Assembly (NCBI RefSeq): GCF_019904295.1
Contig: NZ_CP065359.1
Span: 769,001 to 833,000 of the forward strand
Direction: 5' to 3'
DNA: 64,000 nt
Origin: Ruegeria sp. SCSIO 43209
Lineage (GTDB): Bacteria > Pseudomonadota > Alphaproteobacteria > Rhodobacterales > Rhodobacteraceae
A program made the translations under genes and the position numbers. Below are positions 53,150-60,703 of the stretch, piece by piece (within the stretch, counting starts at the first letter, position 1; each line of letters opens with the position of its first letter). The notes beneath the pieces are model-generated. The model did not search any database and was not told where the DNA came from. It was given only the letters and a program-made list of their open reading frames with translations.

Positions 53150-53963
53150 ACGAATGAGTGATATTGCAAAGACTTATGAAAGTGACGGTTTCGTAGCTCC
53201 GCTGGATATCCTGACAGTTTCTGAGGTCCAAGCGCTGCGCAATGATTTTGAGAAAGCTGAGCGCATTCTCAGAGACGACCCAGATAAACTTAAGCTTCTA
53301 TATTCTTATCCGGACAGGCTGATACCATCATTCGATGCACTACTTCGCCATCCGAAGCTGATTGAGGCTGCTTCAACGGTGTTAGGGCCGGACCTCATGG
53401 TTTGGAGCGGTGCACTTTTCGTAAAAGAAGCGCGATCATCGAAGATAGTCTCTTGGCACCAAGACTTGACCTATTGGGGATTGGATGATGCTGAAGAGGT
53501 TACCTGTTGGGTTGCGATTTCAGAAGCGTCCGAGCAAAGCGGGTGTATGAAGTTTGTTCCTGGCAGCCACAAAAGCCGTATCGTGCCTCACGTGGACACT
53601 TTCAGCGAAAACAATCTGTTATCACGTGGGCAGGAAATCGCAGTCGATGTGAACGAAAATGATGCAGTTGCTGCCGAATTGCGTGCGGGGCAGGCATCCA
53701 TGCATCACGGGCATCTCTTTCACGCATCCGGGCCCAATAACACAGACGATAGACGCATCGGTGCGGCGTTGCGTTTCATAAAGCCTTCAATGAAACAGCA
53801 GAATGGCGTGAAAACTTTGGTTGCGCTAGTCGCAGGGCGAGATGATTTTGGGCATTTCTTACTTGCGTCCTCCCCTCAGGGCTTTTTGCATGAGAACGAT
53901 TTCGTTTTGTGTCAAAGGGATGCAGACCGCAAGAAACAAATACTCTTCGCCGGAGTGAAGTGA
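53136..53963 (+). CDS. Phytanoyl-CoA dioxygenase (PhyH) family oxygenase, second
   Basis: The 275-residue protein has the PhyH layout: YESDGFVAPLDILTVSEVQA near the N-terminus, the iron-binding HxD in VSWHQDLTYWGLDD, CWVAISEASEQSGCMKFVPG, and the distal His in HGHLFHASGPNNTDDRRIG with the 2-oxoglutarate Arg. Three in-frame ATGs (53136, 53142, 53154) are possible, and the third gives the most usual N-terminus. It is translationally coupled to idnD. It is only distantly similar to the PhyH protein at 37683-38633, and both sit in sugar-acid operons. A small-molecule hydroxylation or oxidative demethylation is likely. The substrate is unknown. Confidence 0.87.
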   Translation: MTMDRRMSDIAKTYESDGFVAPLDILTVSEVQALRNDFEKAERILRDDPDKLKLLYSYPDRLIPSFDALLRHPKLIEAASTVLGPDLMVWSGALFVKEARSSKIVSWHQDLTYWGLDDAEEVTCWVAISEASEQSGCMKFVPGSHKSRIVPHVDTFSENNLLSRGQEIAVDVNENDAVAAELRAGQASMHHGHLFHASGPNNTDDRRIGAALRFIKPSMKQQNGVKTLVALVAGRDDFGHFLLASSPQGFLHENDFVLCQRDADRKKQILFAGVK

Positions 53964-53964
53964 C

Positions 53965-54151
53965 GCCCTTGGCATGCCAAGAACCATTGCTACATCGACC
54001 CGGAAGCAGACCTGAATCGCGAAAACTGGTGGACTTACAAGGGTTACCATCGTCGCTCAGCTTTTCTTCCATCGGGCAAAAAGCTGAAGAGGTCGTCTAC
54101 GGCAAGCTCGAAATTAGACTATTCATCGCTAGCTCATAAGGCATTCTGTTT
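53965..54151 (+). pseudogene. Unidentified coding fragment cut by IS6 copy 2
   Basis: One frame is open from just after the PhyH stop to 54172 with no start codon. It reads NHCYIDPEADLNRENWWT then YKGYHRRSAFLPSGKKL and SSTASSKLDYSS, a composition that looks like real protein sequence. It runs into the left end of the insertion element at 54152 and is lost there. I do not recognise the family. It is probably the remains of a gene disrupted by the element or by an associated deletion. Confidence 0.4.
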
Positions 54152-54967
54152 GGTCTTGTCAGAAGAAGTTTGATTAAGCGGGGTAGGGGTGTTGCGTAGC
54201 TTTTGCGCATGACCAGACCTGCCTCTTCAAGTACTTCAAAACCAGCCCAGAGATCATCCGCCTTGCGGTGATGCTATACATCCGTTTCCCGTTCTCGCTT
54301 CGGAATGTCGAAGATCTGCTGCACGAGCGAGGCATCGACGTGAGCCACGAAACTGTCCGATATGGGTGGAACAGGTTCGGTCCGATCTTCGCCTCTGAGA
54401 TCAGACAAAAGCGGGTGCAACAACTGCGTGCATTCTCGAAATGGAAGTGGCAGGTGGACGAGTTTTTCGTGAAGTTGAATGGCAAGAAACATTACCTCTG
54501 GCGGGCCGTAGATCATGAGGGCGAAGTGCTGGAAGCAGTTGTCATCAAACGTCGAAACAAAGCTGCAGCATTGAAATTCCTCAAGAAATTGATGAAGCGA
54601 TGCGGTAAAGCGGAAACCGTCGTCACGGTTCGCTTCGCCGGACACAGAGTCGCGGTCAGAGAGCTGGGCACGCTCGAAAAACAACCGACGGGCAGGTGGC
54701 TCAACAACCGCATCGAGAACTCGCACCTGCCGTATCAACAACGCGAGCGCGCGATCCAGGGTTTAAGGCGCATTCGAAGTTTACAGAATTTCGCTTCCGA
54801 CCATTCCTACGTATACAACCACTTTAACCAGGAAATATCCCTCACCAGCCGAGACTCCTTCAAGCTGACGCGAACCGCCGCTCTTGACGAGTGGCGTCAA
54901 CTTTGTTCCGGATAGGTTCACGATTTTGAGTCAAATTGAGACTGGTTCGAATTTGTCTGACAGCACC
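54152..54967 (+). mobile_element. IS6-family insertion sequence, copy 2 (degenerate)
   Basis: The left end GGTCTTGTCAGAAGAA and the right end, closing in GTCTGACAGCACC, are imperfect inverted repeats of each other, and both match the ends of copy 1 at 4494-5310. The length, 816 bases, is typical of the family. In a hand-aligned stretch of about 145 bases inside the transposase gene the two copies agree at roughly nine of ten positions. The orientation is the same as copy 1, so the copies form a direct pair around 49 kb. No 8-base target duplication is visible (TTCTGTTT left, AATGGAGT right). Confidence 0.75.
54209..54915 (+). pseudogene. IS6-family transposase, copy 2 with N-terminal frameshift
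   Basis: From 54225 onward one long frame encodes TSPEIIRLAVMLYIRFPFS, LLHERGIDVSHETVRYG, FSKWKWQVDEFFVKLNG, YLWRAVDHEGEVLEAVV, TGRWLNNRIENSHLPYQQRE and FKLTRTAALDEWRQLCSG, almost the whole IS6 transposase. The likely start ATG at 54209 (MTRP) is out of frame with it by one base, so the normal N-terminus is lost. An internal ATG at 54268 would give 215 residues without the N-terminal helix-turn-helix part. The expected second catalytic Asp segment reads VVTVRFAG rather than VVTDRF, so a catalytic residue appears lost too. Confidence 0.85.
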
Positions 54968-55485
54968 AATGGAGTTTGAAGCCTAGGACCCACCCAGCGT
55001 TTCGTTGTAAGATGATACTCGGATATTCGCGCTATTATTTGTCGTGCGGTTATCCACGCTTGGATTGCCAGAATCCACTCATCTGACGAATGACGGGCTT
55101 CATGATCCGCGCCGCTAGTTGTGGAAATGGGGCAATTTTCTGAGATTGGTTGTTCAATACAAGCCAGAATTGGACGCGCAAAAGCGGATGAACCTAACTA
55201 TACCACGCAGCTAACTGCGAGGTGTTTGGCGAAGTAATTTGGGAACCACTTCCTCAACGAACAGGGCGACGATTGGCTTCATGTTTGCGATGCGCAGGAA
55301 CAAGACAGCTGCGCTTGTTGTGATTTGCGCTACTGATCAGAGATACGGATTTCGCCGTTTGGTCGATAAATCTGCAGTGGTGCGGGGTTATCTCACAGAG
55401 AAACCAACTTGCCTGAAACTTTTGTTGACAATATCTATTCGGCTATTAATTTTAGCAACTAAAATAAAGATAGGTGGGTTCAAAG
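54968..55485. other. Intergenic region between IS6 copy 2 and xylB
   Basis: The first 450 bases show no open frame with motifs or a ribosome binding site. A 94-codon frame at 55239-55523 has no family resemblance and overlaps xylB. The last 60 bases hold the xylB promoter region, with TTGACA at about 55428-55433 and a palindromic operator just upstream of the start, listed separately. Confidence 0.5.
55449..55470 (+). promoter_or_regulatory. Candidate ROK/XylR operator upstream of xylB
   Basis: ATTTTAG and CTAAAAT form a perfect seven-base inverted repeat around CAA at 55449-55465, followed by AAAGAT. A closely similar sequence lies upstream of xylF (61977-61999). The box lies 16-20 bases downstream of a TTGACA-like hexamer and just before the ribosome binding site, suiting repression by the ROK protein encoded in the same locus. 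Confidence 0.6.
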
Positions 55486-56943
55486 ATGTATCTTGGATTG
55501 GACTTGGGAACATCTGGCCTTAGAGGGATTCTTGTCGACGACGCAGGTTCCGTCGCAGGTAGCGCTGAGTCCATTATCCTTACGTCTTCCTCAAAACCCG
55601 GATGGTCCGAACAGTCCCCTTTGGATTGGGTGGAAGCTTGCAAAGAAGTCGTCAGTCAGCTTCGGGCTGCACACGGAAACGCGTTTTCTGCGCTGCGCGG
55701 CATTGGTTTGAGCGGGCACATGCACGGTGCGACTCTTTTGGATGCCAATGGTAACGTGTTGCGACCGTGCATTCTGTGGAACGACACGCGGGCATCTAAA
55801 GAGGCAGAAATTCTTGATCAACTGCCGGGTATGCGTTCGAGTTCAGGCAATATCGTTTTTCCGGGGTTCACGGCCCCCAAGTTGGAATGGGTCCGCGCAA
55901 ATGAGCCTGACCTGTTTGCTAAAACTGCCAAGGTCCTGCTACCGAAAGACTACCTGCGGCTCTGGCTGACCGGAGACTACGTCAGCGATATGTCTGACAG
56001 TGCCGGAACTTCATGGCTGGACGTTGGTGCGCGGCGATGGTCGGAAACCGCACTGGAACAGAGTCACATGAACATCGAACAAATGCCTCGACTGGTCGAA
56101 GGCAGTGATCCGGGCGGGGAGCTGCGGTCCGAGTTGGAGCAAGAGTGGGGAGTGTCTGGACCGGTCGTGATTGCAGGGGGAGCAGGGGACAATGCCGCTG
56201 CCGCCTGTGGGATAGGCAGTACAAGCGATGGAGCTGGCTTCTTGTCCCTCGGAACCTCAGGTGTGTTGCTGGTGTCCAGAGACATCTATGCTCCAGCGCC
56301 AGAAACGGCGATACATTCTTTTTGTCATTCTGTCCCTGACAGGTGGATTCAGATGGGTGTTATCCTTTCTGCGACAAACAGTTTGAACTGGCTTTCCCGC
56401 AATCTGGGCCAGTCCGTTGGGGACATGATCGCCTCGCTGCCTGCCGATCTGGATGGCCCATCAGAGATCACGTTTCTGCCTTATCTTTCAGGTGAGCGGA
56501 CGCCTCACAATGACAGTGCAATCCGTGGTGCGTTCCTGGGTGTGGATATTTCCTCGGAGACCACTGATTTGACGCGGGCTGTCATGGAAGGCGTCGCCTT
56601 TGCAATGCGGGACTGTTTGGAGGCCCTCAAGAGTACCGGAACAAAGCCAACCAGCCTTTTGGCCGTTGGCGGCGGTGCGCGATCTCGGTATTGGTTGAAA
56701 AACCTGGCCACCGTGCTCAATACGCCCCTTGCCTTGCCCCGGGGCAGTGAATTTGGTGCCGCCATCGGCGCCGCCCGCCTGGCAATGTGCGCCGTCAATG
56801 GCGCAAACCCGGACTCTGTGATGATGTCGCCCAAAATCGACACGGTGATCGAGCCTCGTGGGGATCTGATCGATGCATTCGAAAATGAATACCAACGTTA
56901 CCGGCAATATTATTCGGCCTTAGCACCTTTTGCGAAACGATGA
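55486..56943 (+). CDS. xylB: Xylulokinase XylB
   Basis: From the ATG at 55486 the FGGY-family kinase has 485 residues. It begins MYLGLDLGTSGLRGILVDDA, the phosphate-binding loop, continues with IGLSGHMHGATLLDANGNVL, the xylulokinase-specific Met-His-Gly segment, and has VIAGGAGDNAAAACGIGS and the adenosine motif LLAVGGGARSRYWLKNLA. It phosphorylates D-xylulose for the pentose phosphate pathway. AGGTGG lies eight bases before the start. It leads an operon with the epimerase and the di-heme peroxidase genes. A xylose isomerase gene is not in the window. Confidence 0.95.
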   Translation: MYLGLDLGTSGLRGILVDDAGSVAGSAESIILTSSSKPGWSEQSPLDWVEACKEVVSQLRAAHGNAFSALRGIGLSGHMHGATLLDANGNVLRPCILWNDTRASKEAEILDQLPGMRSSSGNIVFPGFTAPKLEWVRANEPDLFAKTAKVLLPKDYLRLWLTGDYVSDMSDSAGTSWLDVGARRWSETALEQSHMNIEQMPRLVEGSDPGGELRSELEQEWGVSGPVVIAGGAGDNAAAACGIGSTSDGAGFLSLGTSGVLLVSRDIYAPAPETAIHSFCHSVPDRWIQMGVILSATNSLNWLSRNLGQSVGDMIASLPADLDGPSEITFLPYLSGERTPHNDSAIRGAFLGVDISSETTDLTRAVMEGVAFAMRDCLEALKSTGTKPTSLLAVGGGARSRYWLKNLATVLNTPLALPRGSEFGAAIGAARLAMCAVNGANPDSVMMSPKIDTVIEPRGDLIDAFENEYQRYRQYYSALAPFAKR

Positions 56944-57893
56944 ACAAAAGGCGGGACATACCTCCTCAAATCGAACGAGCCGTCCTGAATGATGGCGACA
57001 TGCGCGTGTCGCTACTCAGCTACGGGGCGACAACTCAAGGTTGGTGGTACAAGGGGATGCCAATGATCCTTGGATACGAGAACCCGCGGGACTACGCCAC
57101 CGATAATAATTATCTGGGCGCAATCGTTGGGCGTGTCGCCAACCGGATTGGAGCAGCGCGTTTTGACATGGAAAATGTTCGGTATGAACTGGACGCAAAC
57201 GAGGGTCGAAATTCCTTGCACGGTGGGCGGGCAGGCCTATCGCATCAGAATTGGGCTCTTGAGCAGATGACAGCAAACGAGGCCGTATTGCGCCTCACTT
57301 CCCCGGAGGGTGCCAGCGGTTATCCGGGAACCGTCAGATTTGAAGTGCGAGTAAGGCTGGACTATCCGCGTCTGGTTTATTCGATTTCAGCGCAGCCGGA
57401 TCGGCCGACACCCGTAAGTATAGCGCAACATAATTACTATAGCCTGGGTTGCGTAACGGGCATTTCAGAACATTGTCTGCGGCTGACTTCAAACCGTTAT
57501 CTTGAAGTTGACAATCAGGGTATTCCCTCGGGCAAGATTGTGGACGCAAGAGATAGTGGTATGGATTTTTCCGCGCCGAAAGCGATCAGTGCCGTTTTGA
57601 CGGATTTGGACAACTACTTCGTTTTCAACAGCGCACGAGAGAAGGGGCTTCCGGTCGCCGACCTTACTACACCCACGGGTTTGAAGCTATCTGTATGGTC
57701 AGACCAGGCAGGGGTGCAAATTTACTCCGGGGCTCACCTCACGGAACCCTTTTACAAGAGCGCTGGCGTGTGCATCGAGCCATCGGGTTATCCCAACGCG
57801 CCCAACATCCCCGAGTTCCCGTCGATCATATGCGCTCCTGAAGCCCCTTACGAGCAGACATTGATTCTGCAGATTTCAGAGGGTGTGACATGA
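56940..57893 (+). CDS. galM: Aldose 1-epimerase (GalM family)
   Basis: The 317-residue protein has the mutarotase features YGATTQGWWYKG, LGAIVGRVANRIGAARFD, NEGRNSLHGGRAGLSHQNW with a substrate-binding His, and VSIAQHNYYSLG with the catalytic His. The catalytic-Glu region is CIEPSGYPNAPNIPEFPS. It speeds interconversion of alpha and beta sugar anomers, here most likely D-xylose. The start overlaps the xylB stop by four bases, and the stop overlaps the start of the peroxidase gene in the same way. Confidence 0.93.
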   Translation: MNKRRDIPPQIERAVLNDGDMRVSLLSYGATTQGWWYKGMPMILGYENPRDYATDNNYLGAIVGRVANRIGAARFDMENVRYELDANEGRNSLHGGRAGLSHQNWALEQMTANEAVLRLTSPEGASGYPGTVRFEVRVRLDYPRLVYSISAQPDRPTPVSIAQHNYYSLGCVTGISEHCLRLTSNRYLEVDNQGIPSGKIVDARDSGMDFSAPKAISAVLTDLDNYFVFNSAREKGLPVADLTTPTGLKLSVWSDQAGVQIYSGAHLTEPFYKSAGVCIEPSGYPNAPNIPEFPSIICAPEAPYEQTLILQISEGVT

Positions 57894-59191
57894 AGCTTGT
57901 TACACCGATTGTTGCTTTTAGCGTGGTAATTGCGTCCATTACGGTGGCAGCGGCTCAGAACCTTGGGCCAATCCCAGAATTTGTTGAACCTGGCGTGAAA
58001 GAGGTCCAACTTGGGCGACTGCTTTTCTACGACCCGATCTTGTCCGGGAACAGGAATATCAGCTGTGCGACTTGTCATCACCCCAAACTCGGCACGTCCG
58101 ATGGGCTCTCGCTTGGGATCGGTGAAGGTGGTGCGGGTCTGGGGGCAAAGCGGAAATTCGATGCGAAAAACCCGCCGGAGCAACGGATCCCGCGCAATTC
58201 GCCGGGTCTTTGGAATCTTGGCGCAACCGAGTTCACAGTCTTCTTTCATGATGGGCGCCTTGAAACTGATCCGACACGCGCGAACGGTATCAGGACGCCG
58301 CTGGGCACTCATATGAGGTCAGGTTTCAAATCCGCTCTGGCAGCTCAGGCAATGTTTCCGGTGCTGTCTCCTGATGAGATGGCAGGCCACTATTCCGAGA
58401 ATGACGTCAGCCAGGCTGTACGCCTCGGGTTGCTTACTCAGGAAGGCGGGGCGTGGGATTTGATAGCGGCTCGCGTCGCGGCCATCCCGGAATACGAACA
58501 GCGTTTTTCTCAGGTTGCACCAGGAGATACGATCACCTTTTCCGCTATTGCGAATGTAATAGCTGATTTCATTGCCTTCGAATGGCGCGCTGTCAATAGC
58601 CCGTTTGACCTTGCGATGCGGGGGGAATCTGAGTTGCCGGAAGATGCTCAGCGCGGCATGCAGTTGTTCTACGGGAAAGCAGGGTGCAGCATCTGTCATT
58701 CGGGCTGGTTCCAAACAGACCACAAATTTCACTCCATAGCGATGCCGCAGATAGGACCCGGAAAAGCGGCGCGGTTCGAAAGCCATGTCCGGGATGATGG
58801 GCGCCTACGCGTAACTGGTGACGCAGAGGATGCGTTTGCGTTTCGCACGCCCTCGTTACGCAATGTAACGCTGACGGCCCCGTACGGGCATAACGGTGCC
58901 TATGCGCAGCTTGAAGATATCGTGCGCCATCATCTCGACCCAGAGGATTCCCTGCGTTCGTACTCCTTGGAAATGGCTGTGCTCCCTGACTTTCCGGGTG
59001 CAAAGGATCAGCTTCCATTGTCGAACCCAGAGAATTTGGATGCGATTGCCCGAAGCAGCGACCTGTCAAGGCTAACTCTGACGGATCAGGAGATCAGCGC
59101 GCTACTGAGCTTTCTGGCCAGTCTGGAAGATCCCGCGGAACGTCTTGGTGTTCCAGATCAGGTTCCAAGTGGACTGCCGGTTGACCAATGA
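57890..59191 (+). CDS. Di-heme cytochrome c peroxidase / MauG-family protein
   Basis: The 433-residue precursor begins with a signal peptide (IVAFSVVIASITVAAAQ, cleavage near residue 22-23). It carries two heme c sites, Cys59-Ala-Thr-Cys62-His63 and Cys266-Ser-Ile-Cys269-His270, in the layout of bacterial CCP/MauG enzymes. A C-terminal RTPSLRNVTLTAPYGHNG segment is the family's conserved region near the second heme. Such periplasmic enzymes reduce peroxide or, in MauG and MbnH, oxidise residues of a partner protein through a bis-Fe(IV) state. It is translationally coupled to galM and ends one base before the stop of the convergent CRTAC1-like gene. A role in xylose use is not known to me. Confidence 0.93.
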   Translation: MKLVTPIVAFSVVIASITVAAAQNLGPIPEFVEPGVKEVQLGRLLFYDPILSGNRNISCATCHHPKLGTSDGLSLGIGEGGAGLGAKRKFDAKNPPEQRIPRNSPGLWNLGATEFTVFFHDGRLETDPTRANGIRTPLGTHMRSGFKSALAAQAMFPVLSPDEMAGHYSENDVSQAVRLGLLTQEGGAWDLIAARVAAIPEYEQRFSQVAPGDTITFSAIANVIADFIAFEWRAVNSPFDLAMRGESELPEDAQRGMQLFYGKAGCSICHSGWFQTDHKFHSIAMPQIGPGKAARFESHVRDDGRLRVTGDAEDAFAFRTPSLRNVTLTAPYGHNGAYAQLEDIVRHHLDPEDSLRSYSLEMAVLPDFPGAKDQLPLSNPENLDAIARSSDLSRLTLTDQEISALLSFLASLEDPAERLGVPDQVPSGLPVDQ

Positions 59192-60703
59192 TCATCGCTC
59201 AATTTGAATGATCTGATTTGATTGGATTTCCTGCCATCCTCCTTCTTCGCCATCAGGCCAAATAACCCGAACTTCGATTGCCTTCGCATCCCCCAGTCCA
59301 AAATGATGAAGCCCTGCGATACCGCTGGTGTGCCCTCCACCGATTGTGATTTCCCGGGTTACCACACCTGACTCGGTCCTGGCCTCGATAAAGCCGCCGA
59401 CCGCGAAGCGGTTTGGTTTATCTTGGGAAATGTCCAGCATCACCCAATTCCCGGTGTGGGGCTGGTTTTGATAGACCTCAAGTTCCGAGCCCCGGTTAAT
59501 CACCACCAGATCAAGCCAGCCGTCATTGTTGAAGTCAGCCAAAGCCGCGCCGCGCGACTTGGCCATAGAGGCAACGCCAGCCTCGACTGAAGCTTCTTGA
59601 AATTGACCATTCTCCAGTTGTAACAGTAGGTTGTTGGGGTCATTCAATGCTGCATCTGGCATCTGCTCGACATTTCCCTTGGCGACAAAGATATCGTCTA
59701 GACCGTCGTTGTTAACGTCGCCAAATTGCGCATGCCATCCAGTTGATGGGCGACCGTCGTCTCCAATATGTGGCCTGTGAGCGGTTGTGCCTTTGCTGTA
59801 AGTGGCGTCTCGCCAGGTTGGGCCGCCAGCTTCGGGGTCAAAAACTTGAAATTTTTGGTCACCCATAGAAGTCAGGTAAACTTCGGGGAAGCCATCGCCT
59901 GTTAGATCTCGTGAAGCGATGCCCATGCCCCAGATCGAATATGCCAACCATCCGTCTTCTTTCGAATAGGGGCGTGGAGTTTTTTCCATTGCCCACAATT
60001 GCTCGTGGCCGCCACGTACATAGTAATGGCGATCGTTACTGACCCGCAGATCCGCTTGCCCGGTGCGGGACCAGTCAGAAAAGAGAATGGACAGCGCGCA
60101 ATAGCCTGGTTCGAGATGTTCCGGTGGCTGGTAACTGCCGCCACTGGGCCGGTATAGGACCGTGGGTCCGCAAGTCTCAAACGGGCCGTCGGGATTGTGA
60201 CGATCAACATAAGTTCCGAAGGCCAATGTTGGCAGAGTCTGATTAGCTTCCCAGGTGGCAGAGAACCCGGTTGTCCAATGATCCTCTGATCGGAAGCCAA
60301 GGGAGCTGAAGGGGCGGAACTTGCAATCAGGCTCACCTTTTATAAGCAGATCGGGGCCGACGCGCAAAACAGCCAGATCCATAACGCCATCACTGTCGAC
60401 ATCCAGCGGGTAAGCCCCAGTTACGTCGACCATGGAAAGCAGCTCGGGGGTATCAGCACGAAATGAAACGCTTTCGTGCGATGTGTTTCTAAACAGTTTG
60501 GATGTGTTGGTGCCACCCGCTGCAAAGAGTTCAGGCAACCCATCACCGTCACAATCGAAAACGGCGACCCCGCCGCCAACAAAGTGCTCCCAGCCGCCGT
60601 CATAAATATGAGCGCCGATGTCAATCTTTTGGAACTGCGGAGCTTGAGTTTCTGCGCTGGCCGCAGATGCAAAAGCGAATAGGATACAAAGCTCAGGGCG
60701 CAT
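59192..60703 (-). CDS. FG-GAP/VCBS beta-propeller with ASPIC/UnbV C-terminus (CRTAC1-like)
   Basis: The 503-residue protein has a signal peptide (LCILFAFASAASA) and repeated calcium-binding propeller motifs: FDCDGDGLPELFAAG, LDVDSDGVMDLAVLR, LTGDGFPEVYLTS, GDVNNDGLDDIFVAKG and ADFNNDGWLDLVVINRG. The C-terminal part (NRFAVGGFIEAR, GGGHTSGIAGLHHFGLG, VRVIWPDGEEGGW) is the ASPIC/UnbV domain of CRTAC1-like proteins. It is tryptophan-rich. The start overlaps the ROK gene by 11 bases, so it is co-transcribed with the repressor. It abuts the di-heme peroxidase gene tail to tail. It is probably secreted to the periplasm, where that enzyme acts. A partner or substrate relation is inferred. Confidence 0.9.
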   Translation of the reverse strand: MRPELCILFAFASAASAETQAPQFQKIDIGAHIYDGGWEHFVGGGVAVFDCDGDGLPELFAAGGTNTSKLFRNTSHESVSFRADTPELLSMVDVTGAYPLDVDSDGVMDLAVLRVGPDLLIKGEPDCKFRPFSSLGFRSEDHWTTGFSATWEANQTLPTLAFGTYVDRHNPDGPFETCGPTVLYRPSGGSYQPPEHLEPGYCALSILFSDWSRTGQADLRVSNDRHYYVRGGHEQLWAMEKTPRPYSKEDGWLAYSIWGMGIASRDLTGDGFPEVYLTSMGDQKFQVFDPEAGGPTWRDATYSKGTTAHRPHIGDDGRPSTGWHAQFGDVNNDGLDDIFVAKGNVEQMPDAALNDPNNLLLQLENGQFQEASVEAGVASMAKSRGAALADFNNDGWLDLVVINRGSELEVYQNQPHTGNWVMLDISQDKPNRFAVGGFIEARTESGVVTREITIGGGHTSGIAGLHHFGLGDAKAIEVRVIWPDGEEGGWQEIQSNQIIQIER

